A DNA stretch of 64,000 nt from Chitinophagaceae bacterium (GTDB lineage: Bacteria; Bacteroidota; Bacteroidia; Chitinophagales; Chitinophagaceae): assembly GCA_016713965.1 (NCBI GenBank), contig JADJOC010000009.1, forward strand, positions 1 to 64,000, given 5' to 3'. Numbering within the stretch: position 1 is the first letter of the stretch; each line of letters starts with the position of its first letter. A model generated the notes under the pieces. That model did no database searches and was not told the DNA's origin. It saw only the letters and a list, made by a program, of their open reading frames with translations. Below are positions 1-10,400 of the stretch, one piece after another. The translations under genes were made by a program, and so were the position numbers.

Positions 1-2
1 CA

Positions 3-149
3 TTTGTTTTTCATGGCAGCATTATTGTAGCCTGCCCCGCAAAATGCAGGGTCACTCGCTACGGAAGTGATGCTATTGGAGAAGCTTTTACTGAAGCGGA
101 GGATAGGAACACGGATAACACGATTTTAAAAGGTTTTTATTCTAATTAG
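3..149 (+). CDS. C-terminal tail of an unknown gene, 5' end outside the window
   Basis: A frame open from the window edge runs 48 codons and stops with TAG at 147-149. I do not recognise the product; the visible tail is polar and acidic and ends in GFYSN. Its stop codon lies inside the 8-bp sequence CTAATTAG that is repeated on the far side of the adjacent insertion element, so the element landed exactly at the end of this frame and left the same stop in place. That coincidence is mild support for a real gene. With no upstream sequence, neither family nor function can be given. Confidence 0.3.
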   Translation, partial: FVFHGSIIVACPAKCRVTRYGSDAIGEAFTEAEDRNTDNTILKGFYSN

Positions 150-1615
150 TCGATCCTCAAAAAGTCATTTTTTTTTTTTTTTAGTTTGGGGGACAAAAAA
201 TCAGTTGAGTATAAAGTTAAAGAAAGCGAAGCAATTTTAAGGCCCAAAAATAAATTCTACTTTCCATTTATTCATCATTCTTTTAAAATTCATTGCTGCA
301 GCCGCTAATATTACATTGATTGCATCTCCAACTGTACCTTTGAGGTAATTTCTGCTCATTCTGTAATCGTGTTTTAAATGCCCTAATACAGGCTCTATTG
401 CCGCTCTACGTTTATGTCTTTTACGTTTGGTTTGAGTAATCCTTATCTGGCTTTGGTGTGTGTAATGCAGTATGTGTTAATCATTTTAGGCCCCCGGTAC
501 CCCTGTCTAAAAAAACATTTTTGGCCTCTTTGTCCATCAGCCTTTCCTATTGTTCTAATACTGAGGGGTGGTGTTTTTGAGTCATGCAGGATTCTGTAAA
601 ATTTAATGCCCCAAACAATTACGCCGGTACTTTGTGTTACTAAAAAAGAGGCTTTGCTTCCAAACTCAAATTTTTTATGCCCTTTGCCTTTAGTGTAGCA
701 TTTTTTACATCGGGTCCATGAAGGCTGTAAACTTTACCGCTATCGCTTCTTTTTTGTGCTAATACTGGCTTTTAAACAATGATAAATCGGTTGCATTACC
801 TTATTTAAACCATCGGCAGTAAGTTTGCGTTCAAAGCTCCCGTACTAACCGCCTGCTATTGGTTTAATTTTTTTTACCAGCTTTTCCTTGCTTTGCCTGC
901 GCCGGCTTTGTTTTCTCTCTTAAAACGCTGAACAGTGCTTAGTTTTTTACCGTAAACTTATAACTCTGTCTTAGTTCAACCCTTTCTTTTTAGGCCTATG
1001 GCCTGACATTTTAACTATCTTTTTGTACAGCTTATCATCGGTTGGATAGGTGATATTTTTTCCTGGACAGTAGTATCCCCACTCAAATTATCAACACCGG
1101 CATCTTTAACATTGATACGGATACTTTCTTTAAAATCAATTCTAACCCCGCTTCTCCAATTCGTTTTCTAAACCTCTACTAACTCTGTAGGCCACAAGGT
1201 GGTTTTACAGAAAAATAATTTTCTCCGCCAAAGTACTGATAATAGGCATTTTCTGCCCATTGCCCTACTACACTTTCATCACTTAAATTGCGAAGCTGCT
1301 TTAAAATCAGCAACGATACCATTAAGCGGATAGGCTTGGCTGATTTGCCCTGGGTTGCACTGTAATGTTTTAAAAGCTTCTTCAAACACATTCCAATCTA
1401 TCCTGTTTGCCAGTATATAAAGCGGATGAGAATGATTCAACTGCTCTTCAAAACTGCTGTAAAACCATTTTGCACTGTTTTTTGCTTGGATAACATGATA
1501 CAAATTTGCAGGATTTTTAAGCTCATCTACTTTTCTTGCAGATTTATTTATCCACAAGTGTGTATAAATTATGAATGGTAAGGATTGTAGGGCTTTTTGA
1601 GGAACGACTAATTAG
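142..1615 (-). mobile_element. IS5-like insertion element with terminal inverted repeats and 8-bp flanking repeat
   Basis: The element proper is 150-1607 (1458 bp). Its ends are imperfect inverted repeats, TCGATCCTCAAAAAGTC at the left and, read inward from the right, TCGTTCCTCAAAAAGCC. Both ends are flanked by the identical 8 bp CTAATTAG (142-149 and 1608-1615), the expected footprint of a target-site duplication; the octamer is itself palindromic, so the real duplication could be shorter. The single transposase gene inside is on the minus strand and is broken. Family assignment to IS5 rests on the transposase ends, not on the repeat length. Confidence 0.75.
249..1557 (-). pseudogene. IS5-family DDE transposase, degraded
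   Basis: Read on the minus strand, the N-terminal part (1557 to about 1290) resembles the start of IS5-type transposases, with HPLYILANRIDW. After a frame change near 1375 the next block continues with KPIRLMVSLLILKQLRNLSD, a very characteristic segment of this family. The C-terminal end is recognisable near 410-250, with RRAAIEPVLGHLKHDYRMSR followed by a region ending in NFKRMMNKW. Between these the frame is interrupted repeatedly, including the central DDE region, so no full-length enzyme can be made. The breaks exceed what one or two base errors would explain, so this looks genuinely inactive. Confidence 0.8.
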
Positions 1616-1700
1616 CACAGAAAGCAGCAAACTGTTTCTTTGCATTCAATCTAACTGGATTAAAAATTCATTTCATACTCTTACAAATCAATTCTAAAAC

Positions 1701-1917
1701 ATGAATACAGAATTAATTGTGCTTTTATAAGCAGTTGGAAAAATGGAACAAACCAAAGAGTTTTGCAACTAAAAGAGCAGATAAAAGAAAGGATATATCA
1801 ACAACTGAGAATGAATTTTTAGATATAATTGGTGCTGGCAGGGTTATCGGTTATGAAGAATTACAACAGGAATTAAACAAAGCAATCGAACTTCTTGAAA
1901 TACAGATAAAGATTTAA
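1701..1917 (+). CDS. small hypothetical protein, possibly frameshifted at its start
   Basis: An ATG at 1701 opens a short frame (MNTELIVLL) that stops at once, while a one-base shift at the TTTT run near 1722 leads into a 60-codon open frame ending at 1917. The rebuilt product is about 70 residues, charged, with a C-terminal stretch (YEELQQELNKAIELLEIQIKI minus the last residue) likely to form a helix. I do not recognise a family. It sits alone between the IS5-like element and a dispersed repeat. It may be a small cytoplasmic protein or chance coding. Confidence 0.3.
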
Positions 1918-2339
1918 TATTTATTTCAAACTGTGATTACCATTATTTTTAAACAATTATTTAATTACCGTACCGGAGACTTTGGTTATAAAGGGTTTAA
2001 TATATCTGTACTCATTTTGATAATTTTTTGTTACCAAATAATGGGATTTTTTATAACACTTTCAAATTGCTATTCAAAATTATAGCGTCCAGTTAATATT
2101 CCACCGTTCACCAGCTGCCGGATTGCAGTGGAAATACTTTTGCGTATAGCCTTTGGCGTTAGCTGCAAAAGATTGCAACGTAAAGCCGGAACAAATGCTT
2201 AATAATGTTACTGTAGTTAAAAAGCCCCAATGATTTTTTTCTTAAATTTTAAATGGCTAATCCACACATATCTACTCCAATAAAAAATAAAATTGCCATT
2301 TTGGGGCAATTTTATCAAAATTGAATTTGTATTAAAGAT
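1918..2339. other. gene-free stretch
   Basis: No convincing coding frame on either strand. The only structure seen is the dispersed repeat at 2117-2193. The rest is AT-rich filler downstream of the SPFH gene, which reads toward it. Confidence 0.6.
2117..2193 (+). repeat. dispersed Bacteroidota-type intergenic repeat, copy 1
   Basis: The block begins GCCGGATTGCAGTGGAAA, contains a CTTTTGC...GCAAAAG inverted pair and ends GATTGCAACGTAAAGCCGG followed by AACA. A second, partial copy is at 5275-5310, sharing TTGCAACGgAAAGCCGGAACA apart from one base. From memory, paired TTGCAGTGGA / TTGCAACGGA motifs are common between genes in Bacteroidota genomes; I infer this is one of that class. Function unknown. 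Confidence 0.55.
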
Positions 2340-3277
2340 CTATACTTTGTTAATAATCCCTTTTGGTACTGGCTGTGTTTTATTTAGTACGGAAGTAATA
2401 CTGGATATTACTCCTGCAATATCTGAAAGGTCAGCTGGTACGATCATTGTATTATTAACCTTGGCCAACTTGCCAAATTCATTGAGGGTACTGCTCTGCA
2501 ACACGAAGGTTCACTGCATTCATTCCCCTTCTTCATTTATTGATCTGGCTATTTCAGTAATACCTTTGCTGTAGCTACGGCAACCAGTTCAATCTCGGCA
2601 GCAGTACCGGCAGCTTCATTTATACGTCGTTGCTTTCGCCTTCAGAGCGTGCGATAGCTTCCTGCTTATCTCCTTCGGCCCTGTTTATCTTAGCTTGCTT
2701 ATCACCTTCAGATTCTGCTATCTTTGCTTTTTTTCGTTCAGCACGCATTTGCTTTTCCATTGCATCTTTTATACTTTGTGGGGCGAAATGTTTTTACTTC
2801 ATAACGTGAAACTTTTATGCCCCATGGTTCGCTTGCTTTATCAACAGCATCCACGATGCTTCCGTTCACTGTTTCCCCTTTCTTCAAAAGTTTTATCCAG
2901 CTCCATTTTTCCAATAATACTACGCATGGTAGTTTGCGAAATCTGAACTACGGCAAATTTATAATTGTCAATTCCGTAAGAAGCTTTCGAGGATCAATAA
3001 CCTGCAGGTACAAGATACCATCTACCTCCACGGCTATGTTATCTTTTGTAATACATATTTGCGATGCAACATCAATAGCTTGCTCCTTAAGGTTTTGACG
3101 ATAAGCAACCTTATCTATAAACGGATAAGTATGAAAGCCTGCATCAAGCGTACGATTGCATTTTCCCAACCTTTCAATGATATACACCGATCGCTGCGGC
3201 ACTACTTTAAAAGTGGATAAAAAAGAAACTAATAGAAATAATATTAAGACTATTAGTATAATGGTTCCTGCTGTCAT
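2340..3277 (-). CDS. SPFH/band-7 (stomatin-like) membrane protein, frameshifted
   Basis: Membrane-anchored SPFH protein of the stomatin/paraslipin type, which oligomerises at the membrane and commonly pairs with NfeD. The first 109 codons (from 3277) give an N-terminal membrane helix (IILIVLILFLLVSFLSTF) and the start of the SPFH domain with PQRSVYIIERLGK. After a frame change near 2950 the family core continues: AVVQISQTTMRSIIGKMELD, then TFEER, then SEPWGIKVSRYEVK. The usual charged coiled-coil tail (2750-2600) follows, and the frame stops at 2340-2342 after KGIINKV. At least two shifts are needed. The start overlaps the NfeD gene by 4 bp. The rebuilt length of about 312 residues is normal for the family. 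Confidence 0.8.
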
Positions 3278-3726
3278 AATAAAGATTTTGTTGATTTTAT
3301 AATTAATATAATACTATCATTTCCAATAATAGTTACTTTTTCTCCAGGCTCGATAGTATCCTGGGAGCGGGCATCCCAACTGGTACCTTTAAAATAAATT
3401 TTCCCCCTTTGGGCTGGCCCTATAAAAGTTTCTGCTACCCCTGATTTACCTATAAATTCGTCTTCTAAAGTGCTGCTATAACTTTTTTTTCTCCACATTA
3501 CTTTTTTAAGGCTTTTTCGTAATAATAAAATTGTAAGTATGGAAGTGGCTATAAAAATAAGTAACTGTAAATTGATAGAGAGATCAATAAATAACGAAAG
3601 TATTGCAACGACCCAGGCACCAACAGCAAAAAAGAAAAGAATTAACCCAGGCACTACAAATTCGAGCAGAAAAAGCACGAAGCCTATAATGAACCATATT
3701 ACTGCAGCGTTATAAAAATTCTCCAT
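3274..3726 (-). CDS. NfeD-like membrane protein
   Basis: 150-residue NfeD-family partner of the SPFH protein downstream. The first ~75 residues hold two or three hydrophobic helices (IWFIIGFVLFLLEFVVPGLI is the first; a second and third lie at about residues 30-70). The C-terminal half is a small soluble OB-like domain with GKSGVAETFIGPAQRGKIYF, matching the NfeD C-terminal fold where G-x-A and a G-x-V/I pattern recur. Its stop overlaps the SPFH start (ATGA type), so the two are translationally coupled. The proposed role of such pairs is membrane microdomain or membrane-protein quality control; that is family knowledge, not visible here. The frame is intact. Confidence 0.8.
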   Translation of the reverse strand: MENFYNAAVIWFIIGFVLFLLEFVVPGLILFFFAVGAWVVAILSLFIDLSINLQLLIFIATSILTILLLRKSLKKVMWRKKSYSSTLEDEFIGKSGVAETFIGPAQRGKIYFKGTSWDARSQDTIEPGEKVTIIGNDSIILIIKSTKSLL

Positions 3727-3872
3727 TATAAATAAAATTAGATGCTTTTACAAGAGTTCAAAGATATATACTAATTCGCTTACCTGAAAGAAATGAAAAT
3801 ATTACTGTATTTTTATTTAAGTACTTAGGGTACTGTCTTGTCCTAAAATAGGTTTACGCAAATTTGATTAAG

Positions 3873-4237
3873 ATGGGTCATAATATTATTCGTCAGTATA
3901 AGTCAAATGAGTTGTACTATTTTAGTGATGCAGAGAAAGAATTAATTATTAAGGAGTATTTATCCTATCAACGACGAAGCAAGCTATATGGGAAAAATAC
4001 ACAGGCCGAAAGAAAGAAAATGGTTTGATAGTAAAATGGATGCGCCGTTTAGGTTATGATGTTAATGGATGTCAGCGAAGAGTGATTAGTTTTGCAGAAA
4101 GGTTATCTATGTCAAAACGTAGCATTCATAGCTTGGAAGGTGGCGATGCCCAAATTAAAGAATTGGAGGTTCGGATAAAACAATTGGAACAACAACTTAG
4201 GAAGCAGAGCAAAAAGCTGTTGCTTTTTCTACGATGA
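3873..4237 (+). pseudogene. IS3 transposase OrfA (helix-turn-helix), frameshifted
   Basis: OrfA of IS3 elements binds the terminal repeats. The ATG at 3873 opens MGHNIIRQYKSNELYYFSDA and the frame is lost near 4010; a shifted frame then carries VKWMRRLGYDVNGC and a C-terminal leucine-zipper-like helix (KELEVRIKQLEQQLRKQSKK) ending at 4237. A one-base error in the AAAGAAAGAAAATGG stretch would reconnect the halves. The end overlaps orfB, as expected for an IS3 element that uses programmed -1 frameshifting. Confidence 0.7.
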
Positions 4238-5223
4238 TAGATGTAGCAGAACAGCAACTAAAAGTTCCTATTAGAAAAAGTTCAACACCAAACCATAATG
4301 GTTATGAAAAGGAATTTCCCCATATAGGCCTTGCCAGGCTATGTGGATGGTTTGGTATTACCCGGCAGGCTCATTATCAGTATAGCTGGTTTTGTTATAG
4401 TAGTGATATAGAACAAAAGCTGGTGATAGAAGAGGTGAAGCGCATCCGTTTGTTGCATAGGCGTATGGGCACCCGTAAGCTTTATGAGATGTTACAAAGC
4501 TTCATGATTGATAACCAAATAAAAATGGGCAGGGATGCTTTATTTGATTTGCTGGCAGTTCATGGACTACTGGTACGTAAGAAAAGACGTACTACTATAA
4601 CGACCAACTCAAAGCATTGGTTCAGGCGTTATCCTAATTTAGTGAGAGGGTTTACGCCTTGTGGTATAAACCAGTTATGGGTAAGTGATATTACATACTG
4701 GAAAGCAAAGCAGCAGTTCTTTTACATAAGTTTTATAACAGATGCTTACAGCCGTAAGATTGTAGGGTATTCTGTAGCAGAGAATATGGAAAGTGTACAC
4801 TGTATACAAGCGCTTAAAATAGCCCTTTGCGGCTTGAGGCCGCAGGGCCATTTTAAGCTTACACACCACAGTGACAGGGCTTACAGTATTGTAGTAATAG
4901 CTATGTACAATTATTAAATGAAAATAATATTACAATCAGTATGACTGAAAATGGCGACCCTTTAGAAAATGCCTTGCTGAAAGAATTAATGGGATTATAA
5001 AGGATGAGTATTTGCAGTTCTGCAAACCTGCAATATTATAGAAGCTAAAGCTATACTTAAGCGGACAGTAAAACTTTATAACCAACAAAGGCCACATATG
5101 AGCATAGGTAACCTTACACCAGAGCAAATACATTGTAACATTAACTCAAAAACAGAAAAATTATGGAAAAACTATTATCATTCAAAGCCTAACTTTGAAC
5201 ATCCAAAAAATTACAGTAAATAA
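4234..5223 (+). pseudogene. IS3 transposase OrfB (DDE integrase core), frameshifted
   Basis: Catalytic DDE transposase of the IS3 family. Visible are the HTH_21-type region (GTRKLYEML), KHWFRRYPNLVRG, the first catalytic Asp in INQLWVSDITYW and the second near HHSDR. The frame breaks at HHSDR because AGGGCT reads as one G short of AGGGGCT; in the shifted frame the expected GLQYCSNSYVQLL, MTENGDP and ENALAERINGIIKDEY follow, then another break near 5040. The end of the frame, with VKLYNQQRPHMSIGNLTPEQ, stops at 5221-5223. All three acidic catalytic positions can be located once the frame is repaired. Confidence 0.8.
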
Positions 5224-5274
5224 AAAACACATTTATATAACCTGTAAACTTATTTTAGGACGAGTCAGTAGCCT

Positions 5275-5310
5275 GGCTTTGTGCCGGACTTGCAACGGAA
5301 AGCCGGAACA
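5275..5310 (+). repeat. dispersed Bacteroidota-type intergenic repeat, partial copy 2
   Basis: Contains GCCGGACTTGCAACGGAAAG then CCGGAACA, matching the 3' half of the repeat at 2117-2193. Only the half next to the IS3 right end is present; I could not find the other half beyond the left end of that element. Confidence 0.5.
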
Positions 5311-5392
5311 GCCATTGAGAAAAGTACCACAATTGATAGCCAAATTATAAAAAAACAAAAAATTATAACCAGTTACATTTTTTACAATAAAA

Positions 5393-5421
5393 TTCGTATT
5401 TTGCATACGAAACCTATCGTA
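5393..5421. promoter_or_regulatory. candidate BlaI-type operator, two overlapping inverted repeats
   Basis: TTCGTAT-tttgc-ATACGAA (5393-5411) overlaps TACGA-aaccta-TCGTA (5406-5421), ending three bases before the repressor ATG. BlaI/MecI repressors are known to bind dyads over their own promoters as dimers, so this is the obvious autoregulatory site. The dyads are seen directly; binding is inferred. Confidence 0.5.
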
Positions 5422-5423
5422 AT

Positions 5424-5807
5424 ATGAATAGTGCTAAAGTATTAAAACCGACAGAGAGTGAATTGGAAATTTTGCAGGTGCTGTGGAACAATGAAACAGC
5501 TACGGTACGTGTAGTGCATGAGGAACTGGCCAAATATAAAGATGCGGGCTATACCACTACGCTTAAGCTGATGCAGATTATGTTTGAAAAGGGCCTGGTA
5601 ACACGTGACGACTCGAGCAAAACACATATCTATACTGCTGCTGTAAGTAAAGAAAAAACACAAAAACAGTTTTTAAATAAAATGATTGATAAATTGTTTG
5701 CAGGGTCTACCGCAAACTTGGTATTACAGGCATTAGGTGGGCACAATGCCAGCAAAGAGGAAATAGAACAAATTGAAAAACTAATTGCTGATATAAAAAA
5801 CAAATAA
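5424..5807 (+). CDS. BlaI/MecI/CopY-family transcriptional repressor
   Basis: 127-residue winged-helix repressor. The N-terminal domain opens LKPTESELEILQVLWNNETA and contains the recognition region DAGYTTTLKLMQIMFEKGLV and the wing KTHIYTAAVS, all diagnostic for BlaI/MecI. The C-terminal third is the dimerisation helix pair, ending KEEIEQIEKLIADIKNK. In known systems the repressor is cleaved when a partner M56 membrane peptidase senses a signal; such a peptidase gene starts 12 bp downstream. No beta-lactamase gene is present, so the regulon need not concern antibiotics. Frame intact; length typical. Confidence 0.9.
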   Translation: MNSAKVLKPTESELEILQVLWNNETATVRVVHEELAKYKDAGYTTTLKLMQIMFEKGLVTRDDSSKTHIYTAAVSKEKTQKQFLNKMIDKLFAGSTANLVLQALGGHNASKEEIEQIEKLIADIKNK

Positions 5808-5819
5808 ATTTTATACCAA

Positions 5820-7258
5820 ATGGCTGCTCTTTCCTATAGCTTTTGCTTAACCATACTACATAGCTTTTGGCAGGCTGGCGCACTGTTGCTTTGTTATAAT
5901 TTTTTTGAAAAAACTTTTTTAAAAAACGGGCAGCCGTTACAAAAAAGAAATTTTTTATTGTTGCTTGTCAGCTTCCAATTTGCACTTTCTTTTACTACTT
6001 TTTATTACTATTTAAATCAATACATGAATGATGGCACCAATAGTGCCGCAGGTTTTTAAACAATAATAATAATTATGACCTGCAAAATTTTTGTGTATGG
6101 GTAATGTATTTTTACCTGCTTATAATAATGTATAAATTGCTAAGATTTTTCATAACCTGGAAACACTTTATTTATTCTTTTCATAAAAATTTACAAAAGC
6201 CATTAACAGAACATAAACTTTTCTGCTCTCAAAAAGCTTTTCAATTTGGCATAAAAAAACCAGTAAAAATATGGTTGAGCAATTACATAACCACACCTAT
6301 TACATATGGCTTTTTAAAACCGGCTATTTTATTACCTGTTGCATTGGTAAACCAGCTTACTACTGTACAGGTAGAAACGATAATTTTACATGAACTAAGC
6401 CATATAAAAGCAAATGATTATTTGTTTAACTGGATCCTGCTTATTGTTGAAAATATTTTCTTTTTTAATCCCTTTGTACAAATAGCCTGCAATAATATAA
6501 GATTGGAAAGAGAGAAAGCATGTGACCTGGAAGTTATTCATTTTAACTATACTCCCATATTATATGCGGAAGTGTTATTACAAATACAAAAAAACATACA
6601 TCAAGCGGCTTATAAAAAAACACTGCAGTTTCAACTGGCAGCAGTAAAAAACAAGAAACATTTGTTGCACCGCATACAATATTTCACCAATAAAAATTTA
6701 AACATAAATTATCATTCTTCACAACATATATTTTTTAAATTTGGATTTTTATTGATTGCTTTATTGTGCTTTATTTTATTATTTAATTTACCGGTAGTAA
6801 ATATTAAAAGCCACCAGAAGGATAATATAACACAGGTTTTTCCTTTATTAATACCGGGTATAGTAGATGTAATGGAGAGTCCCAATAATATAGTTACATA
6901 CAATTCCGTTACAGTAACACCAATAAAAATAAAAACACAAAGCATTAAAAATATTGTTGAAAAACCAGTTGAAGAGAGAAAGACAATAACGAAGATTACT
7001 AAAAACAAAACCAACAACCCATTACCTGCACCAGATACGAATCAAAATGATGAGTTCATTCAAGTATCATACAATGATGAGGGAGATGTTCAGGGAGAAC
7101 AAATAACTATCAAGGAAGAAGTATCGGGCTCTGATAAAATTGTATACAAAATATATTATACTGCAAAACATAATGGAAAATGGATTTTAATCCCTGCCAT
7201 GATAGCTGCCGCCAATCCTACGGATAGTACAGAAAAAACACCTGCCATAGCACATTAA
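5820..7258 (+). CDS. M56-family (BlaR1/MecR1-like) membrane metallopeptidase, frameshifted
   Basis: Signal-transducing zinc peptidase paired with the BlaI-type repressor. Two N-terminal membrane helices (CLTILHSFWQAGALLLCYNF, then a helix near 5960-6010) precede a frame break at TTTTT (6051-6056); adding one T joins it to the frame used from 6104. That part has a third helix (VMYFYLLIIMYKLL), the zinc motif HELSH at 6390-6404 with ITTPITYGFLKPAILLP just before it, and EREKACDLEV, the third-ligand region. A last helix (FGFLLIALLCFILLFNLPVV) leads to a ~160-residue periplasmic tail without a penicillin-binding domain. So it senses something other than a beta-lactam through a standard BlaR sensor. 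Substrate unknown. Confidence 0.8.
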
Positions 7259-7407
7259 ATTATTTCCACAAGGACACAGGCTGATAATTTCCAGTTAAAG
7301 GATTTTCTTTTATAACAACGAAATATCTTCTTTATTATAAAGGTTAAATGCATATCTATTTCCATATTTATTAACTCAACGCTGGCTGGTAATTTTTTAG
7401 AACGTAA

Positions 7408-7433
7408 AAAGGGCCATATTGCTATGGCCCTTT
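7408..7433. terminator. bidirectional terminator
   Basis: Stem AAAGGGCCATA / TATGGCCCTTT with loop TTGC. It lies between the convergent M56 gene and the giant T9SS protein gene, with A-rich sequence before and T-rich after. Confidence 0.8.
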
Positions 7434-7454
7434 GTCTTAGTCATAGTCCAGCAC

Positions 7455-10400
7455 TTATTCTATAAGAATAGAATAAATATAATTCGCATTTTTATTAGTT
7501 ATTTTTAAAGTATAAATACCTGAGGGTAATTTTTTATTAAGTTGTAGAATTTGAGTTGTTGACCCACCGGGATGATTCATAGCACGCATTGTCATTTGCT
7601 GCCCTTGTGTATTATACAGTAACAAAGTATATTGTCCTGGCTCTAATTCTTTTATCCTGATATTTATTTGCAGGCCTCTTACCGGGTTTGGAAATACCGT
7701 AATCTCAGGATTACCTATTTTTTGTATTTGCACTGTTTTGCTTATAAAGTAGGTCCCATCATTATATATGCCAAGTACCCTGTAATAATTATTCCCAGTT
7801 GGTGCATTCGCATCTAACCACTTATAGTTTTCAATTGCATTGCTTCCTTTTGCATTTACTTCGTACATTTTTGTAAAATTGGTATTATCCAAAGATCTTT
7901 CTACCACATACTTTTTAATGCTATTTTCTTCGGCTACGCTCCAATCTACCTGGATATCTTTATCTTTTAGGGTAGCTTTGATAGAAGTAAATGTGCCTGC
8001 CTGTGCATTTATGGTTTTAAACACTACTTTAAAACGATTCAGATCAGAAGATGCAGCATCAGTATTTACATTAAACACAATTTTATTAGTATCTGTTAAA
8101 GACAAAGAATATTTGGTATGTAAATAGGCATCTTCAAGATAAGCTTCAATATTATTATTTATCTGCTGTGCAAATATTTGCAAAGTATATTGGGGTTTGG
8201 TAAGCCTGGCCACATTTAAAAATAATGTATCATCGGTTTGGGGCATTTTGCGGGCATCAATACTTAACGACTGCCCACTGTTTAGTATGGCAATACTTTC
8301 ACCCGTATTTGGAATTTTTGATGCATCTTCTTTTCCTATTCCATTAGAAAAGAACGGGTCAAAAGCTGTTAATACACCATCAGCTAAAATTGTACCAATG
8401 CCGTTGCTATATTGAAGATTAATCGCCATCAGCGGTATCGTATTAGCTTCACTGGACCCATTCTCACCATCCACTTTAAAAGCATTGCCATTAAAGTTGC
8501 TCACCTTATCCTGTTCTTCAATCGTCAGTACAGGGGATGCTGCAGTGGTTTGTACAACAAAGCCTTGACCTGGTTGTATGTATTGATTTAAACCGGTTGT
8601 TCCTGTAAATGGTGATATTAAAGTGACAGTACCTGTGTTGGTCACAGTAATGTAACCGCCTGTACTGCTTAGGTTAGGATCCCAGCCCCAATAAGTATTG
8701 GCCAAATTTGTTCTGCTGATGGTAGTCCAGTCTATTGGTGATGCAAATGGGTTACCCAGTAAAGTATACCTGCCTGTTGTATTAGATAACGGAATAGCTG
8801 AAGCAGTAGTATAAGTCTGGTCACCGGTCAATAATATTCCTGTTGCACTAAGTACAGTATTATTTGGCGTAGATGTATTATAAGCATTTAGCCGGTCGCC
8901 ATAGACAAACATGTAATAAGCCACACCTGCTTTTAATGGTGTATACTTTGTATTTTTTCCATTAGCAGAAGTAAAGCCGGTATACCTCCTGTTTACATCA
9001 TCATAAGTAAAAAAGGAAGCGTTTTGGGTTTGCTGGTCATACCCGTCACCTACAGTACCGCCAGTAATGAAAGTACCATTATTTCCAGTTACAACATTGC
9101 CTTGGTTTTGCCAGTTACCCCAAATAGATAATGCCTCCTCGCCTACACTTAATGTAGGACTGGCGCTGGTGGTTACACTGCTGGTAATCAGGCGGTATTT
9201 ACGGCGGGCGGGTATATAACGCTCTACGGTAACATTACCCGTTATAGGTGTTCCTGATGCCGACGTAATCTGTGCTACATATGCTACAGTAGTTGAGGTA
9301 GATTTTAACGTAAGGTACCCGCCTGTTGCAAGGCTTCCCCCACTTATCGTTAATGCACCAGTCAAATTTAAGGTTCCGCCTAAAGTAACACCTGCGGTAT
9401 TATTAATGGTTAAATCTTTAATAGTATTGTTTGCAAATGTAGCGGCAGGAATATTTTGAGCAGATGAGCCATTGAATACGATGGTTCCGTCAGCAGCCGT
9501 AAATGTTCCACTGTTACTAACGGTACCGCCTATTTGCAATATAGCACTAGTTACCGTTACTGATGCGCCTGATTGTATAGTAAGATCGTTAGATACAGCT
9601 GTACCGCTGGCTATCGTAGGATAATTGGATAAAGATGAGGGAATAAGAACATTAGAAGTGCTTATCGGCACACTGCTCGTAGACCAGTTACCTGTAGTAT
9701 ACCAGTTAGTACCAATAGCTCCTGTCCACCTTGGCGTTATAGTCCGCTCACCTATAGCAAAATCATCAAAGGTGGTTAACCCTGTTGCCTGTATAGAAGT
9801 GCTCAATGGTGAAGCAATAGATGTCAATGACCAGGTACTCCCATTATAATTTGCCACTCCAAAGTTTGATGTTACCGCACCTGCATCTATATCGCCTGCC
9901 ACCCAATTGAAGATAACATCAGCAGTTGAAAAGGTTATACCATCCACATTAGTTAATGTCCAATAACGGTTTACGCTAAAATCCGGGATGATATCCGAAG
10001 TAGCGATTTGTGGATGTTCTGTTGCTGTAGCTTTTGCCAACAGATTACCACTACCCATTACATTTGCAAATGTAACATCGACAGGCGAGTAATTACTTGC
10101 GTCACCTACCTCAAACGTCCTGGAAATATTGGATCCTGTTCCAACATTTTTTGCAAATTCCCATTTACCCATCCGGTACTTTGATCAGCCCCACTTACTG
10201 TTCCTGTACCCATTATCAATTTATTAGCATTGGTATAAATTTTACCCAGGGTAAAAGTAACTGTACCTCCGGCAGTAACATCAGTGGCAAGATCAATATA
10301 TCCTGATGTTTTATTTATCGTCATATTATTAAATGCACCGGTAGACGAAATTCCCTGCACTGCAGTTCCATTAAAAACTATTGTGCCCTGGTTAGAAAAA

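Larger units (their letters stand above)
3833..5267 (+). mobile_element. IS3-family insertion element, copy 1
   Basis: Termini are TGTCTTGTCCTAAAATAGG at the left and, inward from the right, TGACTCGTCCTAAAATAAG, an imperfect inverted repeat extending to GTTTAC on both sides. GTA lies immediately outside on both sides (3830-3832 and 5268-5270), a plausible 3-bp target duplication. The interior carries orfA and orfB of an IS3 transposase on the plus strand. Its terminal core (GTCCTAAAATA) is shared with the second IS3 element at 44963-46271, so the two are related but not identical. Confidence 0.85.

Noticed and set aside
4225..4240. Programmed -1 frameshift of IS3 as the sole cause of the breaks in copy 1
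   Set aside because: It can explain the orfA/orfB overlap but not the break in the middle of orfB at HHSDR.
5424..7258. Beta-lactam resistance locus
   Set aside because: BlaI and M56 proteins are present, but there is no beta-lactamase or PBP gene, and the M56 protein has no penicillin-binding sensor domain.
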